A DNA stretch of 48,443 nucleotides. Origin: Helicobacter bilis ATCC 51630 (lineage in GTDB: Bacteria; Campylobacterota; Campylobacteria; Campylobacterales; Helicobacteraceae). The stretch's first letter is position 1. The number at the start of each line of letters is the position of its first letter. The position numbers were made by a program, and so were the translations under genes. Below are positions 35,198-45,463 of this stretch, one piece after another. Where the stretch lies: assembly GCF_000686565.1 (NCBI RefSeq), contig NZ_JMKW01000016.1, forward strand, positions 1 to 48,443, in the 5' to 3' direction. Below the pieces are notes generated by a model that did no database searches, was not told where the DNA came from, and saw only the letters and a program-made list of their open reading frames with translations.

Positions 35198-36445
35198 CTA
35201 ACGCTTATTTGTGTCATTACGGCTAATCCAACCCACTTTAGAATCAATATTTACTTTATAATAGTCATTCTTTTTATCTATTGCTTCAAGCTTTGTTGGA
35301 TTTGTGATGACAAATAGCTCTGTTGAATTATGCGTTGGCTGTATCAGCACTCGTGCATTTGGCAAGGTCTTAATACTATAGGTATTTGAAAAGATTCTAT
35401 ACACAATAAAGCCAAGCAATAAACATGAGATAATAGCGGCAAAGTATGAACGCTTTATAAGCGTGATTAATAAAAAGATTCCAAGCAAGATAAAGAGTAG
35501 TATGTTTGTAATTTTTAGAAATGAGCTTTTTGGATTAAGATCTTCTTTTATCTCATCATCAAAAGATTCTATATTGATTGTATTTTTAATGCTTAAGGGT
35601 ATAAACTCATGCTTATTAATATCAAAGTAGCTAAACTCTATAGAATCTAGCTCTTTTGGAATCCTAGCAAGCACATTAACCCGCGCAATTTCATCGCTAA
35701 ACTTCGTGCCTTGACCAAACTCTTGGTCCTTAATATTTGGCAATCTAAAATCTTCTAAATTACTCCCATTTCCTTCCAACTCAATCAGTATCATATTGTT
35801 ATTATCATCGTAACTCTCAAGTGTGTAATCAATAATTTTTAGACTATTTGCTACAACGCCACTATATCCTTGCGTCTTATTTAGGGCTTGTGCTTGAAGA
35901 TCTATAGAATCTGTTTGCATAGAATCTTGCAAATAGTTATTTTGCACATGCACTACAAGTGAGGGGATAACTACCTTTGGCTTTATAATCTTAAAGGTAT
36001 ATGTCGCGGTGTAGTAGTCGCCTTCTTTTTGCCATTCGCTTTCTTTTATGGGTTGCACACTTTGGGATTTAGCACTTTTATCTTGTGCTTCAAGCGATGG
36101 GTTAAATTCTGTATAAACAATGCGTGCTTCATCTAGTAGCACAAGACGATAAGTAATGCTTATGTATTGTCCTACATATAGGGTTTGCTCCCTTAGGTTA
36201 TCTATATCTGTTAGCGTTGTGATATTTAGAATCTTTGCTTGTTCTGTATTATCTGTTGAAGTTATGGCTTCATCATTTTCATCATTATTTAAAACACTAT
36301 TTGCAATATCGCTTGGAATCTCATCTATCGCATAAAGTGGATTTATACACAATAGCACAAAGCATAGCATAATGCCCTTTAGATAGTTGAAAAATGTAGT
36401 TTTTGTAAATATAGAATCTAATATCGCATAAAAGCGTGATAGCAT
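35198..36445 (-). CDS. Membrane-anchored protein with C-terminal SH3-like domain
   Basis: 415 residues. A signal peptide (GIMLCFVLLCINPLYA, up to ~39) is followed by two beta-rich regions (~70-185 and ~200-290), two adjacent transmembrane segments (~307-350) and a C-terminal bacterial SH3-like domain (~360-412, with PTHNSTELFVITN and YYKVNIDSKVGWI). The beta regions resemble the BatD-type oxygen-tolerance layout, but I cannot assign the family firmly. AAAAGGAT precedes the ATG. It is upstream of plsC and shares its transcript. Confidence 0.65.
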   Translation of the reverse strand: MLSRFYAILDSIFTKTTFFNYLKGIMLCFVLLCINPLYAIDEIPSDIANSVLNNDENDEAITSTDNTEQAKILNITTLTDIDNLREQTLYVGQYISITYRLVLLDEARIVYTEFNPSLEAQDKSAKSQSVQPIKESEWQKEGDYYTATYTFKIIKPKVVIPSLVVHVQNNYLQDSMQTDSIDLQAQALNKTQGYSGVVANSLKIIDYTLESYDDNNNMILIELEGNGSNLEDFRLPNIKDQEFGQGTKFSDEIARVNVLARIPKELDSIEFSYFDINKHEFIPLSIKNTINIESFDDEIKEDLNPKSSFLKITNILLFILLGIFLLITLIKRSYFAAIISCLLLGFIVYRIFSNTYSIKTLPNARVLIQPTHNSTELFVITNPTKLEAIDKKNDYYKVNIDSKVGWISRNDTNKR

Positions 36446-36485
36446 TGCTTATATCCTTTTGTGTCGTGTATTTGTAAAATCCCGC

Positions 36486-36491
36486 ATTATA
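36486..36491 (-). promoter_or_regulatory. Extended -10 element for the SH3-protein/plsC unit
   Basis: On the minus strand TGCTATAAT (extended TGnTATAAT) lies about 40 bases before the ATG at 36445. It is the best promoter match in the window. Confidence 0.6.
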
Positions 36492-36742
36492 GCATATTGT
36501 TAGCATTAAAATCTAAAAACATTTGTTTTTATATCTGCTTTTTGTATGATGTAAAATGTTACCACAATATACACTTATTTTAAAAAGATAAATTTATATG
36601 TAGAATTTTTACAATTTTGCATAAATTACAGACTATACTTTGTGCTTGTATAAGGCATAGGTGTTATTACCTTATATGTGTTTATGTATTGCATTTTACT
36701 TCAATTTAGTATTTATTTTTGTTTAGAGTAAGGAGCAGGGCA

Positions 36743-37573
36743 ATGAAAGAGTATTTAGGATTTGGTATCGCAGGTAATTTTGCAAACCATTTAGAACAAG
36801 CGGGCGAGGCGAGTGATTTCGTGCATGTTGTAAGTGATGAAGAGGGCGCACCAAAGGGCATATTTCCATTCTACATTCCAAAGGATAATACATTTTTAGG
36901 GCGTTACTGCATTGATAATAAAAAGATTTTGTTACCAAAAGATACAGGATTACGCGCACAAGCAGAGCCAGAAATAGGGCTTGAATGTGAAGTTGTATAT
37001 GAGCAAGGAAAGGTAAAGACGCTTATCCCAAAGTTTTTCATGGCATTTGATGATACTTCAATACGAAATGATAGCAATGCTACAAAGATTAGTCAAAAAA
37101 AGAATTTTTCAGCCGCTTCAAAGGGTTGTGGTTTAAGGCTTCCTATTGATAAGTTTGAAAAAGGTGGGATTTGTGATGATTATTCCTTAACTTCGTTTTT
37201 AATCTGTGATGGTAAAGCCCATCAATATGGCGATAATGCGAAACTAACAAATTATAGTTACTTTTATCAAAAGCTGATTGATTGGATAGTAAAAAAACTC
37301 AATACGCAAGAAGACCATGCTGTTTTAGAGAATCTTGATGAGATTATTAAAAGGGCTGATTATCCATCAAAAATACTTATAGCTATTGGTGCGACAAGCT
37401 ATACAGAGTTTGCTGAGACTAGATTTTTGCAAGAAGGCGATGAGGTATGTGTAGTTACCTACAATCATAATAAATATAGTAATGAAAAAATTAAAGACTT
37501 GATAGAGCAAGGCGTATTAAGCCTTAAAGATGCTTCAATCGTGCGTCAAGAAGTCGTGCGTAGTGTGGATTGA
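36743..37573 (+). CDS. DUF5718-like protein with fumarylacetoacetate-hydrolase-like features
   Basis: 276 residues, cytosolic. The start at 36743 has AAGGAG ten bases upstream, and the conserved part begins MKEYLGFGIAGNFANHLEQAG split at that point. The block QAEPEIGLECEVVY followed by LIPKFFMAFDD and a Ser/Lys segment recalls the metal-binding fold of fumarylacetoacetate hydrolases (E-x-E-x-x-x motif). Substrate and reaction are unknown. Campylobacterota carry this family widely, as I recall it. It stands alone before the 312-base gap ahead of atpB. Confidence 0.68.
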   Translation: MKEYLGFGIAGNFANHLEQAGEASDFVHVVSDEEGAPKGIFPFYIPKDNTFLGRYCIDNKKILLPKDTGLRAQAEPEIGLECEVVYEQGKVKTLIPKFFMAFDDTSIRNDSNATKISQKKNFSAASKGCGLRLPIDKFEKGGICDDYSLTSFLICDGKAHQYGDNAKLTNYSYFYQKLIDWIVKKLNTQEDHAVLENLDEIIKRADYPSKILIAIGATSYTEFAETRFLQEGDEVCVVTYNHNKYSNEKIKDLIEQGVLSLKDASIVRQEVVRSVD

Positions 37574-37885
37574 TATAACTCAGTTTAGGGTTACTTAAGA
37601 GTTGCGTTACATAATGGAACATATTGCCGATTTTTGGAATCTACTGCCTAAAAGCCCTTTATATTTTCCGTTGCGGTTGTGTTTGAGTCGTTTCTTTCGG
37701 TAGCGGTGGGTTAAGCTCAACTTTTAATTTTGGAACTTATTGTGTTGTGGGGGTAAATATTTGGCATTGTAGTAAATCGCTTTAACGCGAAATATTTTGC
37801 CATCACTTGTATATGCAGTTTTTAGCTATTCTTAAGTGTTTTTTAGATAGAATCCAGCTTATTGTTTTTATAAAAAAGGATAGAC
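37574..37885. other. 312-base intergenic region upstream of atpB
   Basis: It is less AT-rich than its neighbours between ~37660 and 37720, where GTTGCGGTTGTG, CTTTCGGTAGCGGTGGG and AAGCTCAAC suggest possible RNA structure. A partial repeat AATATTTGGC/AATATTTTGCC lies at ~37757 and ~37790. No open frame is convincing. It could be an atpB leader or a small RNA; nothing is proven. Confidence 0.3.
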
Positions 37886-38566
37886 ATGGAAGAAAGACTC
37901 TTTACATTTGCGGGGTTAATCAGCACCGACCATGCGTTTATTACAATCTTTTACACTATTTTATGTGCGGCTGTAACTATTGGCATTAGCATGTTTGCTG
38001 TGCGAAAGCTACAAGCTGTGCCGACAGGTATGCAGAACTTTTATGAGTGGATTATCGGCGGTATGCTTTACATTGGTAAGGATTCTTTAGGTGAGAAGTT
38101 GGCACGCAAATATTTTCCTTTAGCTGGGACGATAGGCATTTTGGTATTTTATTGCAATGTTATAGGTATGATTCCGGGATTTGAAGCACCTACCGCAAGT
38201 ATTAGCTTTACTTTGGTTTTGGCGCTAATCGTGTTTTTTTACTACCACTTTGAAGGCATTAGGGCAAATGGTTTTGGTAAATATTTTGGACATTTTGCAG
38301 GTCCTATAAAGCTACTTTCACCATTGCTTTTCCCTGTTGAGATTATCTCACATTGTTCTCGTATTATCTCGCTATCATTCCGTTTATTTGGGAATATACG
38401 CGGTGATGATATGTTTTTACTTGTAATGTTGCAGCTCGTCCCTTGGGTCGTGCCACTTTTACCATTTGGAATCCTTATGTTTATGGCTGTATTGCAGGCA
38501 TTTGTATTTATGATTCTCACTTATGTATATTTGGCAAGTGCTGTTTTATTGGATGATGAGCATTAA
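37886..38566 (+). CDS. atpB: F0F1 ATP synthase subunit a
   Basis: Subunit a forms the proton half-channels at the c-ring. The 226-residue inner-membrane protein has five to six helices. The key block [18 protein letters not shown] contains the essential arginine in SFRLFGN, followed by [20 protein letters not shown] with the glutamine of the channel. AAAAAAGGAT precedes the ATG. Unlike in enterobacteria, atpB is separate from the other atp genes, the normal Campylobacterota arrangement. A small membrane gene follows 14 bases later. Confidence 0.95.
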   Translation: MEERLFTFAGLISTDHAFITIFYTILCAAVTIGISMFAVRKLQAVPTGMQNFYEWIIGGMLYIGKDSLGEKLARKYFPLAGTIGILVFYCNVIGMIPGFEAPTASISFTLVLALIVFFYYHFEGIRANGFGKYFGHFAGPIKLLSPLLFPVEIISHCSRIISLSFRLFGNIRGDDMFLLVMLQLVPWVVPLLPFGILMFMAVLQAFVFMILTYVYLASAVLLDDEH

Positions 38567-38580
38567 AAGCTACAAAGACA

Positions 38581-38928
38581 ATGTATAAAACCGAAATGAG
38601 ACGCTTTTTAGCGGCGATGGAGTTTTGTTGTGGTTTTCTCTTTGGTGTAGCACTTTTTGGGGCAACTTTTACCTTTCTTATTACACCTGATTTGTTTCCG
38701 GCAATATTATTTGCTGTATGTGTTTTTGCCTTTTTTATTTTCCTTGCCGCTATCGTGCGTTATTGTATTATGCGTATAAAGATTGCTGATGAAATGTTAC
38801 GCATAGCTTTAGAAACACAAGATTTACAAGAGCAATATTTGCAAAATAGAATCTCACAAGATAGTATTTCGCAAGATGGGCTTTTGCAAACCACACAAGC
38901 AACATATACGCAAGATGTGGAAAAATAG
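38581..38928 (+). CDS. Small two-helix membrane protein of unknown function
   Basis: 115 residues. Two hydrophobic helices (~13-35 and ~40-60) are followed by a charged coil and a Gln/Ser/Asp-rich tail with short repeats (QNRISQD, SISQDG). It starts 14 bases after atpB, so it may be co-transcribed. The position and size recall the small AtpI-type helpers, but the sequence shows no family motif. The start could also be the ATG at 38596; neither has a strong ribosome binding site. Confidence 0.55.
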   Translation: MYKTEMRRFLAAMEFCCGFLFGVALFGATFTFLITPDLFPAILFAVCVFAFFIFLAAIVRYCIMRIKIADEMLRIALETQDLQEQYLQNRISQDSISQDGLLQTTQATYTQDVEK

Positions 38929-38999
38929 GTATATAGAGTCTCATTGTGTGTGGTTATGTGAAGTAAGCATTTTTTAGTTATATAGCAAGGGGTTGGGCT

Positions 39000-41315
39000 G
39001 TGAAAACAAAAAAGAAGGATAAAAATACACAGCATATTGCGATCTTGCATGACTATCTAGCATTAATGCCACAAGACCCAAGTAAAAGAATGCGAACTTT
39101 TTTTAATCTACTTTATGTGCAAGATTCCCCACACTATATACTTTTAGAAGATCCTTTGCAAATACTAAAAAATGCTGAAGAATTAAAAGACTATGATATA
39201 TATGAAGCTGCTAGTTTATTACTTGCGTGCAATGAGAATAATCTCAATACTTTTATGATGATTCCAAGCTTTCTTACACTTTGCAAAGTTTGTTGTAAAA
39301 AGTTTGTGTCTATGCCTACAAAACATTATTTAAACTACATTAAATATTTACAAGTAAGCATTTTGTATCATATTGATTCTAAAGGTATAAAGCAAGTCAT
39401 AAAGCATATAAAGCTATTGCGAGAACATGGTATTATAAGCTTCCATGAGCAAAAATGTATCGAGGTATTAACCCAGAGCGATATTACAGAATCACAAGAA
39501 AAGACAAGCACAAATAAAGCATTTGCAAAATCTTTTATACATTTATCCCCAGACAAAACGCCACTTTTTAATCAATTTAATGCCATAGCGAAAGTAAAGA
39601 AGATTCTAAAAAAACTCTCATGGACTAAGAATCTAGTCTTTTTTTGTGAAGAAGATTTTACTAAAAAAGTCGTAGTTTTAGGCGGACAAAAAACAGGAAA
39701 ATCAACACTTCTAGCAACCATGCTTTATGATGGTAAAAAATCTACTGAATCTAACATGCCATTGGAAGCAAAAGCACCCATTGAATACCATTATGGTAAA
39801 GGTCCAGCTAGTGTAGTCTATATGCACTTAAATGATCTACAAACCCTGCAGGAATCACCCATAATAGATACCGCAAAACATTATAAAAACTTGCAAGAAA
39901 CCTTTCATGATTGCTTAAAAAATGGGAGTGAAAAAATAAAATATGAAAAAATCTATGATTCATATTTTAAGAACAATAAAATCGCTATTGTAGATCGCAT
40001 TATTGTCCCACAGGATTATGTGTTGTTGCAGTTTATGAGATTTATTAATACCCCCTCACTCATACCCCAGACTTTTCGCCATTTGCAAGTGTATGACTAT
40101 ACCGCAAAAAGCGATATGATTCTGTATTTAGCTAATCTTAATGAGTTAAATGCGGTATTATCTTTTGATAAAATCATTGCTATATTACTGCGTTTAGTAA
40201 AAAAGCAAAATATCTCTCACATTCATTTTATTGTAACGCATATTGACAAGGCAAATATGACCTTGCGAAAAAAACAAAGCCTTTGCCAAAAAATACAAAA
40301 TGCACTAGAAGAGCGGTTGAAACACGCACAAAAAGAAAGACAAAAAAGTCTTGCAAAGCTGCATTTTCACTTCATTACCGCAGGGGTAGCCCACTCAATG
40401 AGATGTGGGGCAAGTGCTTCTGAAAGTGGATTTGACATAGCAACTAGCGGGATTTTAGAGCTAGAATCTATGCTTTTCACACATATATTTAACACCCCAT
40501 CAACACATTTTAATATCCAAATGCTAGAAAATATATTAAAGCTTTGCAAACTCCCTAAAGAATCTAGGCAAATAGATTCTATAAACAAAGATGAGATAAA
40601 AACACAAATAAATCACATAAAATCCCTATGCAAAGAAGTTTTAAAAAGACTTCCAGCACAATATTATTCCTTTTATGACGCGTTTGCAAATTTGCGTGAT
40701 AATCTATATTCACAATTCATACAAGCCCTAAATTATGAAACAAAAAAGCGTGGAAATATCGACATACAAAAGTTAAAAACTTCTATGATACAAAGCCTTA
40801 TTGTAGGACTAAGAGAGCTTGCTAGAATCTTGCAGGAATACTTTTTTGCTATTAAAGAATTACATGAGATAACAACTCTATTGCATCCAAATAATACAGA
40901 TTCTATTGCAAAGTTTGCACAAACAAACGAGCATAAAAAGATTCTAGAGCTTATTTTCATGCGATATACAAACAGCATTAAAGCCGACTTTTTTGATGAT
41001 AGCAACGCCATTGTAGTAGAACACCTTTCCTATCGCCTTGATATTTTATTGCCCAATACGATTAAAAAGGCAGATATACAAGAAGATTCTGTCATAAAGC
41101 CTTTGAAAGAAAATTTTGATTACTATTTCTTATTGTTAGAACAAAATATCAATACACTTTTTCATAATAAAATAAATCTTTTTAATACCCAATTAGAGCG
41201 ACTTGAATATATCTTAGAATCTTGCTTTATCCACTATTTTGAAGAATATAAAGAACAAGAAAAAGAAGACTTTGATACACTCATTTCAATGCTTGTATAT
41301 GGAGGGAATAAATGA
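39000..41315 (+). CDS. Dynamin-like GTPase, first of a coupled pair
   Basis: 771 residues starting at a GTG (AAGGGG upstream). A helical N-terminal domain of ~225 residues precedes the GTPase domain. G1 is GGQKTGKST (228-236), with a dynamin-type G2 region MPLEAKAPIEYHYG after it. G4 is THID (413-416). The G3 position looks like DYTA (366-369) rather than DxxG. The remaining ~330 residues are long helices with no transmembrane segment. Bacterial dynamin-like proteins often occur as two adjacent genes, as in C. jejuni Cj0411/Cj0412, and remodel membranes. The gene overlaps the next by four bases (ATGA). The exact role here is inferred, and this is a divergent member. Confidence 0.7.
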   Translation: MKTKKKDKNTQHIAILHDYLALMPQDPSKRMRTFFNLLYVQDSPHYILLEDPLQILKNAEELKDYDIYEAASLLLACNENNLNTFMMIPSFLTLCKVCCKKFVSMPTKHYLNYIKYLQVSILYHIDSKGIKQVIKHIKLLREHGIISFHEQKCIEVLTQSDITESQEKTSTNKAFAKSFIHLSPDKTPLFNQFNAIAKVKKILKKLSWTKNLVFFCEEDFTKKVVVLGGQKTGKSTLLATMLYDGKKSTESNMPLEAKAPIEYHYGKGPASVVYMHLNDLQTLQESPIIDTAKHYKNLQETFHDCLKNGSEKIKYEKIYDSYFKNNKIAIVDRIIVPQDYVLLQFMRFINTPSLIPQTFRHLQVYDYTAKSDMILYLANLNELNAVLSFDKIIAILLRLVKKQNISHIHFIVTHIDKANMTLRKKQSLCQKIQNALEERLKHAQKERQKSLAKLHFHFITAGVAHSMRCGASASESGFDIATSGILELESMLFTHIFNTPSTHFNIQMLENILKLCKLPKESRQIDSINKDEIKTQINHIKSLCKEVLKRLPAQYYSFYDAFANLRDNLYSQFIQALNYETKKRGNIDIQKLKTSMIQSLIVGLRELARILQEYFFAIKELHEITTLLHPNNTDSIAKFAQTNEHKKILELIFMRYTNSIKADFFDDSNAIVVEHLSYRLDILLPNTIKKADIQEDSVIKPLKENFDYYFLLLEQNINTLFHNKINLFNTQLERLEYILESCFIHYFEEYKEQEKEDFDTLISMLVYGGNK

Positions 41316-43318
41316 GCTTATTAAAGCAATTTATACAAGAATATGATGATTTATATGATAAGAATCTTAGCAAGGAGGCCACAGGCGATATACTGCAAGA
41401 AATAAAACAAGCAGAAAAAATCATTAATATGCCAAAATTGCACCCCACACAAGAGATAAAGCAGTGCTACAAACAGCTAAAAGAACAATATAAAAGCCCC
41501 TTGACAATGCAGCTTGTGGGCGATTGCCATCTTAGTATGATTGCCTTTTTAAATGTGCTTTTTAAAGATTCTCTTATACCCCTAAACAACTCTTTAGCAC
41601 AGAAAAAATTTATCATTCGTTTTTCTCAAGTCTCATTTGCAAGGGCATATTACAAACAAAATAGTGTTAATGTGAATCTACACACGCTTGATTGTTCTTC
41701 TAGTAACTTAGAATCTATTGAGTATTTTGAAGTCTTTGTGAATGTAGATTTATTGCAAGAATGCGTGATTATAAAAGAGAGTGATTTTAGCAGTAAAAAA
41801 ACGCTTAATGCAATAAAAGATTCTGATTGCATTCTATGGGTATTAAATAAGCCAGAAAAACTCAAAAAAGAAGAGTTATTAAAAATCATCAAGAAAAAGC
41901 CAAGTATAGCTATAATCGCCTATGATAAAAAAGAGAAAGAAGAGCATGAAATATTAGAGCAAGTATCCACACATAGAAAACAACTCATCTCTCAATACAA
42001 TTTGCAATCTATCCATGACTTGCATTTATGGAATCTACTTGAGTTTTACAGGCTTGATGAGAAGTTTGCGTTATGTAAAATTCTTAATAATCTCGCCAAA
42101 CAGCAACTATCAGGCAAGATAAAAACACCAGAAAATATCCTATCCGCACTCGACCAAACAAAGATTCTAATAGTATCTTTTTATGCCCAAAAAGATACAT
42201 TAAAGCAAGATTCAGCACAAAATACAATCATGCAAGATATTTTAGAGAACATACAAGCAGTCTTGCAAAGGGCGAAGCTAAAAAGGGGAAATGCTATCCT
42301 TAAAATAGCACTTGAAAAAAATAAAAATATAGATAAGCATTACAAAATCATTTTTCAGCATTATAAAAAGCTGGATTTAGCCTATGATAAGGCAAGTAAG
42401 CACTTTATCACTAGGCTAAATAAGCTTATTAATGATTATAATTATGAAATTTTTGTTAGCATTGCAAAGGGCTTAAAAAGGTATTTAGACAGCATTGTAG
42501 AAAGTGTGTTAGATAACTTAGAAACAATTAAGATAAAGACTAGACCAAATCAACCAAAATTCCTTGACATATTGACGAATCGCCGCATTGTATATGAGAG
42601 CTTTCAACTCAACAAAGATGAACTACTAAGAGAAATAAAAGATTCTAAAAGCCTTTTAGCAAGAAAACATAAAAATTTATTGCAAAAGCTTATGCGACTT
42701 GATTCCTATATCAAGCAAAGTATGCGAGATATTATGCAAAATTTTGAGCGAGTATTGCAAGAATGGGTAGAAGAATCTCATCATATTATCCTACAAAAAA
42801 AGCCAAGCTATATTAGCACGGATAGCTATATAAATCTTGAAGAATTCCAGCTAAAAATTTTCCAAGATTTTACACAGCAATATAAAGCCATGATAGATGA
42901 TTCTCTGTTAAGAATGCACACAGATATTACAACTATAAGTGTATGGGTAGAAGCTACAAAAACTATATTGCTTGAATGCTTAATATTGCGTATAGACCAG
43001 AAGTTTCACGCAGACAAAGCCTTAGTAAAGCAGGATAATAAGATACATGCAACCCCACTTGATAAAGTATTTTTACAAGATTGCATTTTAGAGTTTTTAC
43101 CTGAAAAAATTGAGCAAATTTTTTGTTCCCTGCCTATCTCACACACAATTTTTGATTCTATCCCAAAACAACTTTCACAAATCACAAAAGAGAATGAAAA
43201 AACTATCCGCAACAAAATAAGAGAAATTATGGATTTGCGTCAAACACTTAAAAACGGCACAAAGATTTTAGAAAACGCCATTGAGAATGGAAGCGAGATA
43301 AACATAAATAATGAATAA
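41312..43318 (+). CDS. Dynamin-like partner with a degenerate G1 motif
   Basis: 668 residues, translated in coupling with the upstream GTPase (ATGA overlap). The region VGDCHLSMIAFLNVLFKD (69-86) aligns with a dynamin G1 loop (VGxxxxGKSxFLNxLL), but the GKS is LSM, so no P-loop exists. No G4 NKxD-type motif is found either; the expected place reads AYDKKEK. The rest is long helices with Lys-rich patches (~300-540), as in the stalk of dynamin-like proteins. It is likely a nucleotide-free partner that builds a heteromer with the upstream protein. The family assignment rests on the G1-region alignment and the gene pairing. Confidence 0.65.
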   Translation: MSLLKQFIQEYDDLYDKNLSKEATGDILQEIKQAEKIINMPKLHPTQEIKQCYKQLKEQYKSPLTMQLVGDCHLSMIAFLNVLFKDSLIPLNNSLAQKKFIIRFSQVSFARAYYKQNSVNVNLHTLDCSSSNLESIEYFEVFVNVDLLQECVIIKESDFSSKKTLNAIKDSDCILWVLNKPEKLKKEELLKIIKKKPSIAIIAYDKKEKEEHEILEQVSTHRKQLISQYNLQSIHDLHLWNLLEFYRLDEKFALCKILNNLAKQQLSGKIKTPENILSALDQTKILIVSFYAQKDTLKQDSAQNTIMQDILENIQAVLQRAKLKRGNAILKIALEKNKNIDKHYKIIFQHYKKLDLAYDKASKHFITRLNKLINDYNYEIFVSIAKGLKRYLDSIVESVLDNLETIKIKTRPNQPKFLDILTNRRIVYESFQLNKDELLREIKDSKSLLARKHKNLLQKLMRLDSYIKQSMRDIMQNFERVLQEWVEESHHIILQKKPSYISTDSYINLEEFQLKIFQDFTQQYKAMIDDSLLRMHTDITTISVWVEATKTILLECLILRIDQKFHADKALVKQDNKIHATPLDKVFLQDCILEFLPEKIEQIFCSLPISHTIFDSIPKQLSQITKENEKTIRNKIREIMDLRQTLKNGTKILENAIENGSEININNE

Positions 43319-43561
43319 TTAAGGACTATGTGGAAGATTTAGTTGATAATCTTTTATCTTAGAATCTAAAGTTTATAATATGGATATGGACAATCAAGGA
43401 AGATGTAGCAATCCACACCTTGAATTTTTACATCAATTATTGAATAACTCGACAAGCCACCAAGATTTTTCACTAAATGGCAGGATTCGGTAATTTTATA
43501 AAAACGCAAATAAATGCCGCAAAAAACCTTATAAAGCAAGTCTAGACCGCATAGAATCTTA

Positions 43562-45319
43562 CTAAAACTTCTTACTATTCACATCATCTAAAATTTTTAC
43601 TGCCACATTATCTAGTGCGGTGCTTATATCGCGTGAATGATTGGCAATTTTTACATTTTGCTGCGTGATGTCTTCAAGTTGCGAAATGGTATCATTGATT
43701 TGATTGACACCTTCAGCTTGTTCTTTAATAGATTCTGTCATATCGTTGATACTCTGCACCAAAAGATTTGTATTTGCTTCAATTTCACCCAAACTTTTTT
43801 GTGTGCGTTCGGCAAGCTTTCTCACCTCATCAGCGACAACCGCAAATCCTCTGCCGTGCTCTCCTGCCCTTGCAGCTTCAATAGCGGCATTCAAAGCCAA
43901 AAGATTTGTTTGATCTGCAATATCGCGTATGATACCGATGACATTTTTGATATCTTCACTTTGCGCGATGACTTCATTTGTGCGATCACTCACATTTTGC
44001 ATAGATTGGGCAATCTCTTCTGTGAGAGTGGCAGTTTGTGCAAGTGATGCACTTTGAGTGTTAGCACTCTCTGTAAGCTCAAGCACAGAAGATTCTAACT
44101 CTTTAGATTTTACTTCAAGCTCGTTGGCATAGTTTTTAGAGACTGAAAGCATACTCACCATAGAATCTCCTAAGCTATTTACGGCATTTTCAAGCCCTCT
44201 AGGATTTTCTATCCTGTCAGTAAAATCATTATTTTTATAAGCTTCAAACACTCTTGCGGTATTTTTGAGATTCTCGCCGACAAGGTTTAAAAGCGTGTGC
44301 GACATTTGATTTATCGCATCTTTTAGCTCATTGATTTGCGGATTAAGACTTGTATTTTCTATCACAGAGCCAAATCGCCCCTCCTTTGCTTCTGCTACGA
44401 CATCTAGCACATCACGCACAAGGTTAGAATCTTTTTGCAGCCCCTCTTGTGTGCGTTTGACATTCTCATCAATCGCCTTTGCCATACGCCCGATCTCATC
44501 TTTAGAATCTAGTGGGATAGAATCCATTGTTTTACTCTCGTGGTTGAGATAGGCAAAAAAGGCAAAGACATTGTGCTGTAAGTTTAAGATTCCACGCAAA
44601 TGGGTGCTGTAAAAGAGCCACATTGATGGGAAAAAGATAAGCAAAAACGCCACCATTGAAATGGCGATATTGCTGTATATCGTTTGAGAGATATTACTCA
44701 AAATCCCCTGTGAAGTGGCGTGTGTATAGGTGTCTAGCGTGTCGATATACACACCCGTGCCAATCCAAATATTTGCTGTGTTGGGGATAAGCTGTGCATA
44801 AGATACTTTTTGTGCATCAACAAACTTTCCATCTGGCAGGGGCTTAGGGAAAACATAATAGACAAATTTACCCCTTTTGCTCTCATCTTTTGCGCTCTCA
44901 AAAAGATCCCTTATGAAATAAGTGCCATTAATGTCCTTTGTATCCCACAGAGACTTGCCTATAATGTCTGTTTGATGTGGATATGCTAAAGCAACCCCTT
45001 CTTTATACACAAAATAATAGCTTGATTTATCATCTTCAAAATACATCTTGCTAATGGCTTTAGAAATGATTTGTATCTGCTCCTTTTCATCTAATCCCTT
45101 GACAACCTCACCAAGCGCACTCGCCATAGAATCTGTGCTAAGTTTGATTTTTGCTTCAATCTCTTGCTGTAGCATTGCGATGATTTGGGCTTGTGTAGCT
45201 TTGGAGGACTTTACTTCTCCTAGTATTGTCAGCACCAAAAATATGACAAATGCTATAAAAAAGCCGATAACAAGGCTTAGGAATTTTGATCTAAGTGAGA
45301 GATTATTGTAAAACCTCAT
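43562..45319 (-). CDS. Methyl-accepting chemotaxis protein with a single-Cache sensor
   Basis: 585 residues. Transmembrane helix 1 is near residues 12-32. The periplasmic domain (~35-195) has the sCache pattern: [16 protein letters not shown], then [17 protein letters not shown] and [16 protein letters not shown]. Transmembrane helix 2 is near 212-235. A HAMP-like region and the cytoplasmic hairpin with the tip [20 protein letters not shown] follow. This tip is the CheA/CheW contact site. It ends VNSKKF with no CheR-tethering pentapeptide. The ligand is unknown; single-Cache receptors often sense small organic acids. A TGATAAT lies about 37 bases upstream and AAAGGGA just before the ATG. Confidence 0.93.
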   Translation of the reverse strand: MRFYNNLSLRSKFLSLVIGFFIAFVIFLVLTILGEVKSSKATQAQIIAMLQQEIEAKIKLSTDSMASALGEVVKGLDEKEQIQIISKAISKMYFEDDKSSYYFVYKEGVALAYPHQTDIIGKSLWDTKDINGTYFIRDLFESAKDESKRGKFVYYVFPKPLPDGKFVDAQKVSYAQLIPNTANIWIGTGVYIDTLDTYTHATSQGILSNISQTIYSNIAISMVAFLLIFFPSMWLFYSTHLRGILNLQHNVFAFFAYLNHESKTMDSIPLDSKDEIGRMAKAIDENVKRTQEGLQKDSNLVRDVLDVVAEAKEGRFGSVIENTSLNPQINELKDAINQMSHTLLNLVGENLKNTARVFEAYKNNDFTDRIENPRGLENAVNSLGDSMVSMLSVSKNYANELEVKSKELESSVLELTESANTQSASLAQTATLTEEIAQSMQNVSDRTNEVIAQSEDIKNVIGIIRDIADQTNLLALNAAIEAARAGEHGRGFAVVADEVRKLAERTQKSLGEIEANTNLLVQSINDMTESIKEQAEGVNQINDTISQLEDITQQNVKIANHSRDISTALDNVAVKILDDVNSKKF

Positions 45320-45355
45320 TATAATCCCTTTTGTAAGTTTCTAATATTCTAATAT

Positions 45356-45362
45356 ATTATCA
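45356..45362 (-). promoter_or_regulatory. Candidate -10 element for the chemoreceptor gene
   Basis: TGATAAT on the minus strand lies about 37 bases before the ATG at 45319. I see no clear sigma-28 or sigma-54 motif instead. Confidence 0.35.
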
Positions 45363-45463
45363 TAAAAATTACAAAATGATTCAAAAAGTAGGATTATTAC
45401 AACTTTTAAAAGACTTTGAAAAGTTAAGAAAAACTAGGTGGGTATATTTTGCTGTTTTTATCT

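Noticed and set aside
43386-43493. A 35-residue plus-strand frame (MDNQGRC...)
   Set aside because: It is very short, has no ribosome binding site, and contains only the possible repeat trace at 43461.
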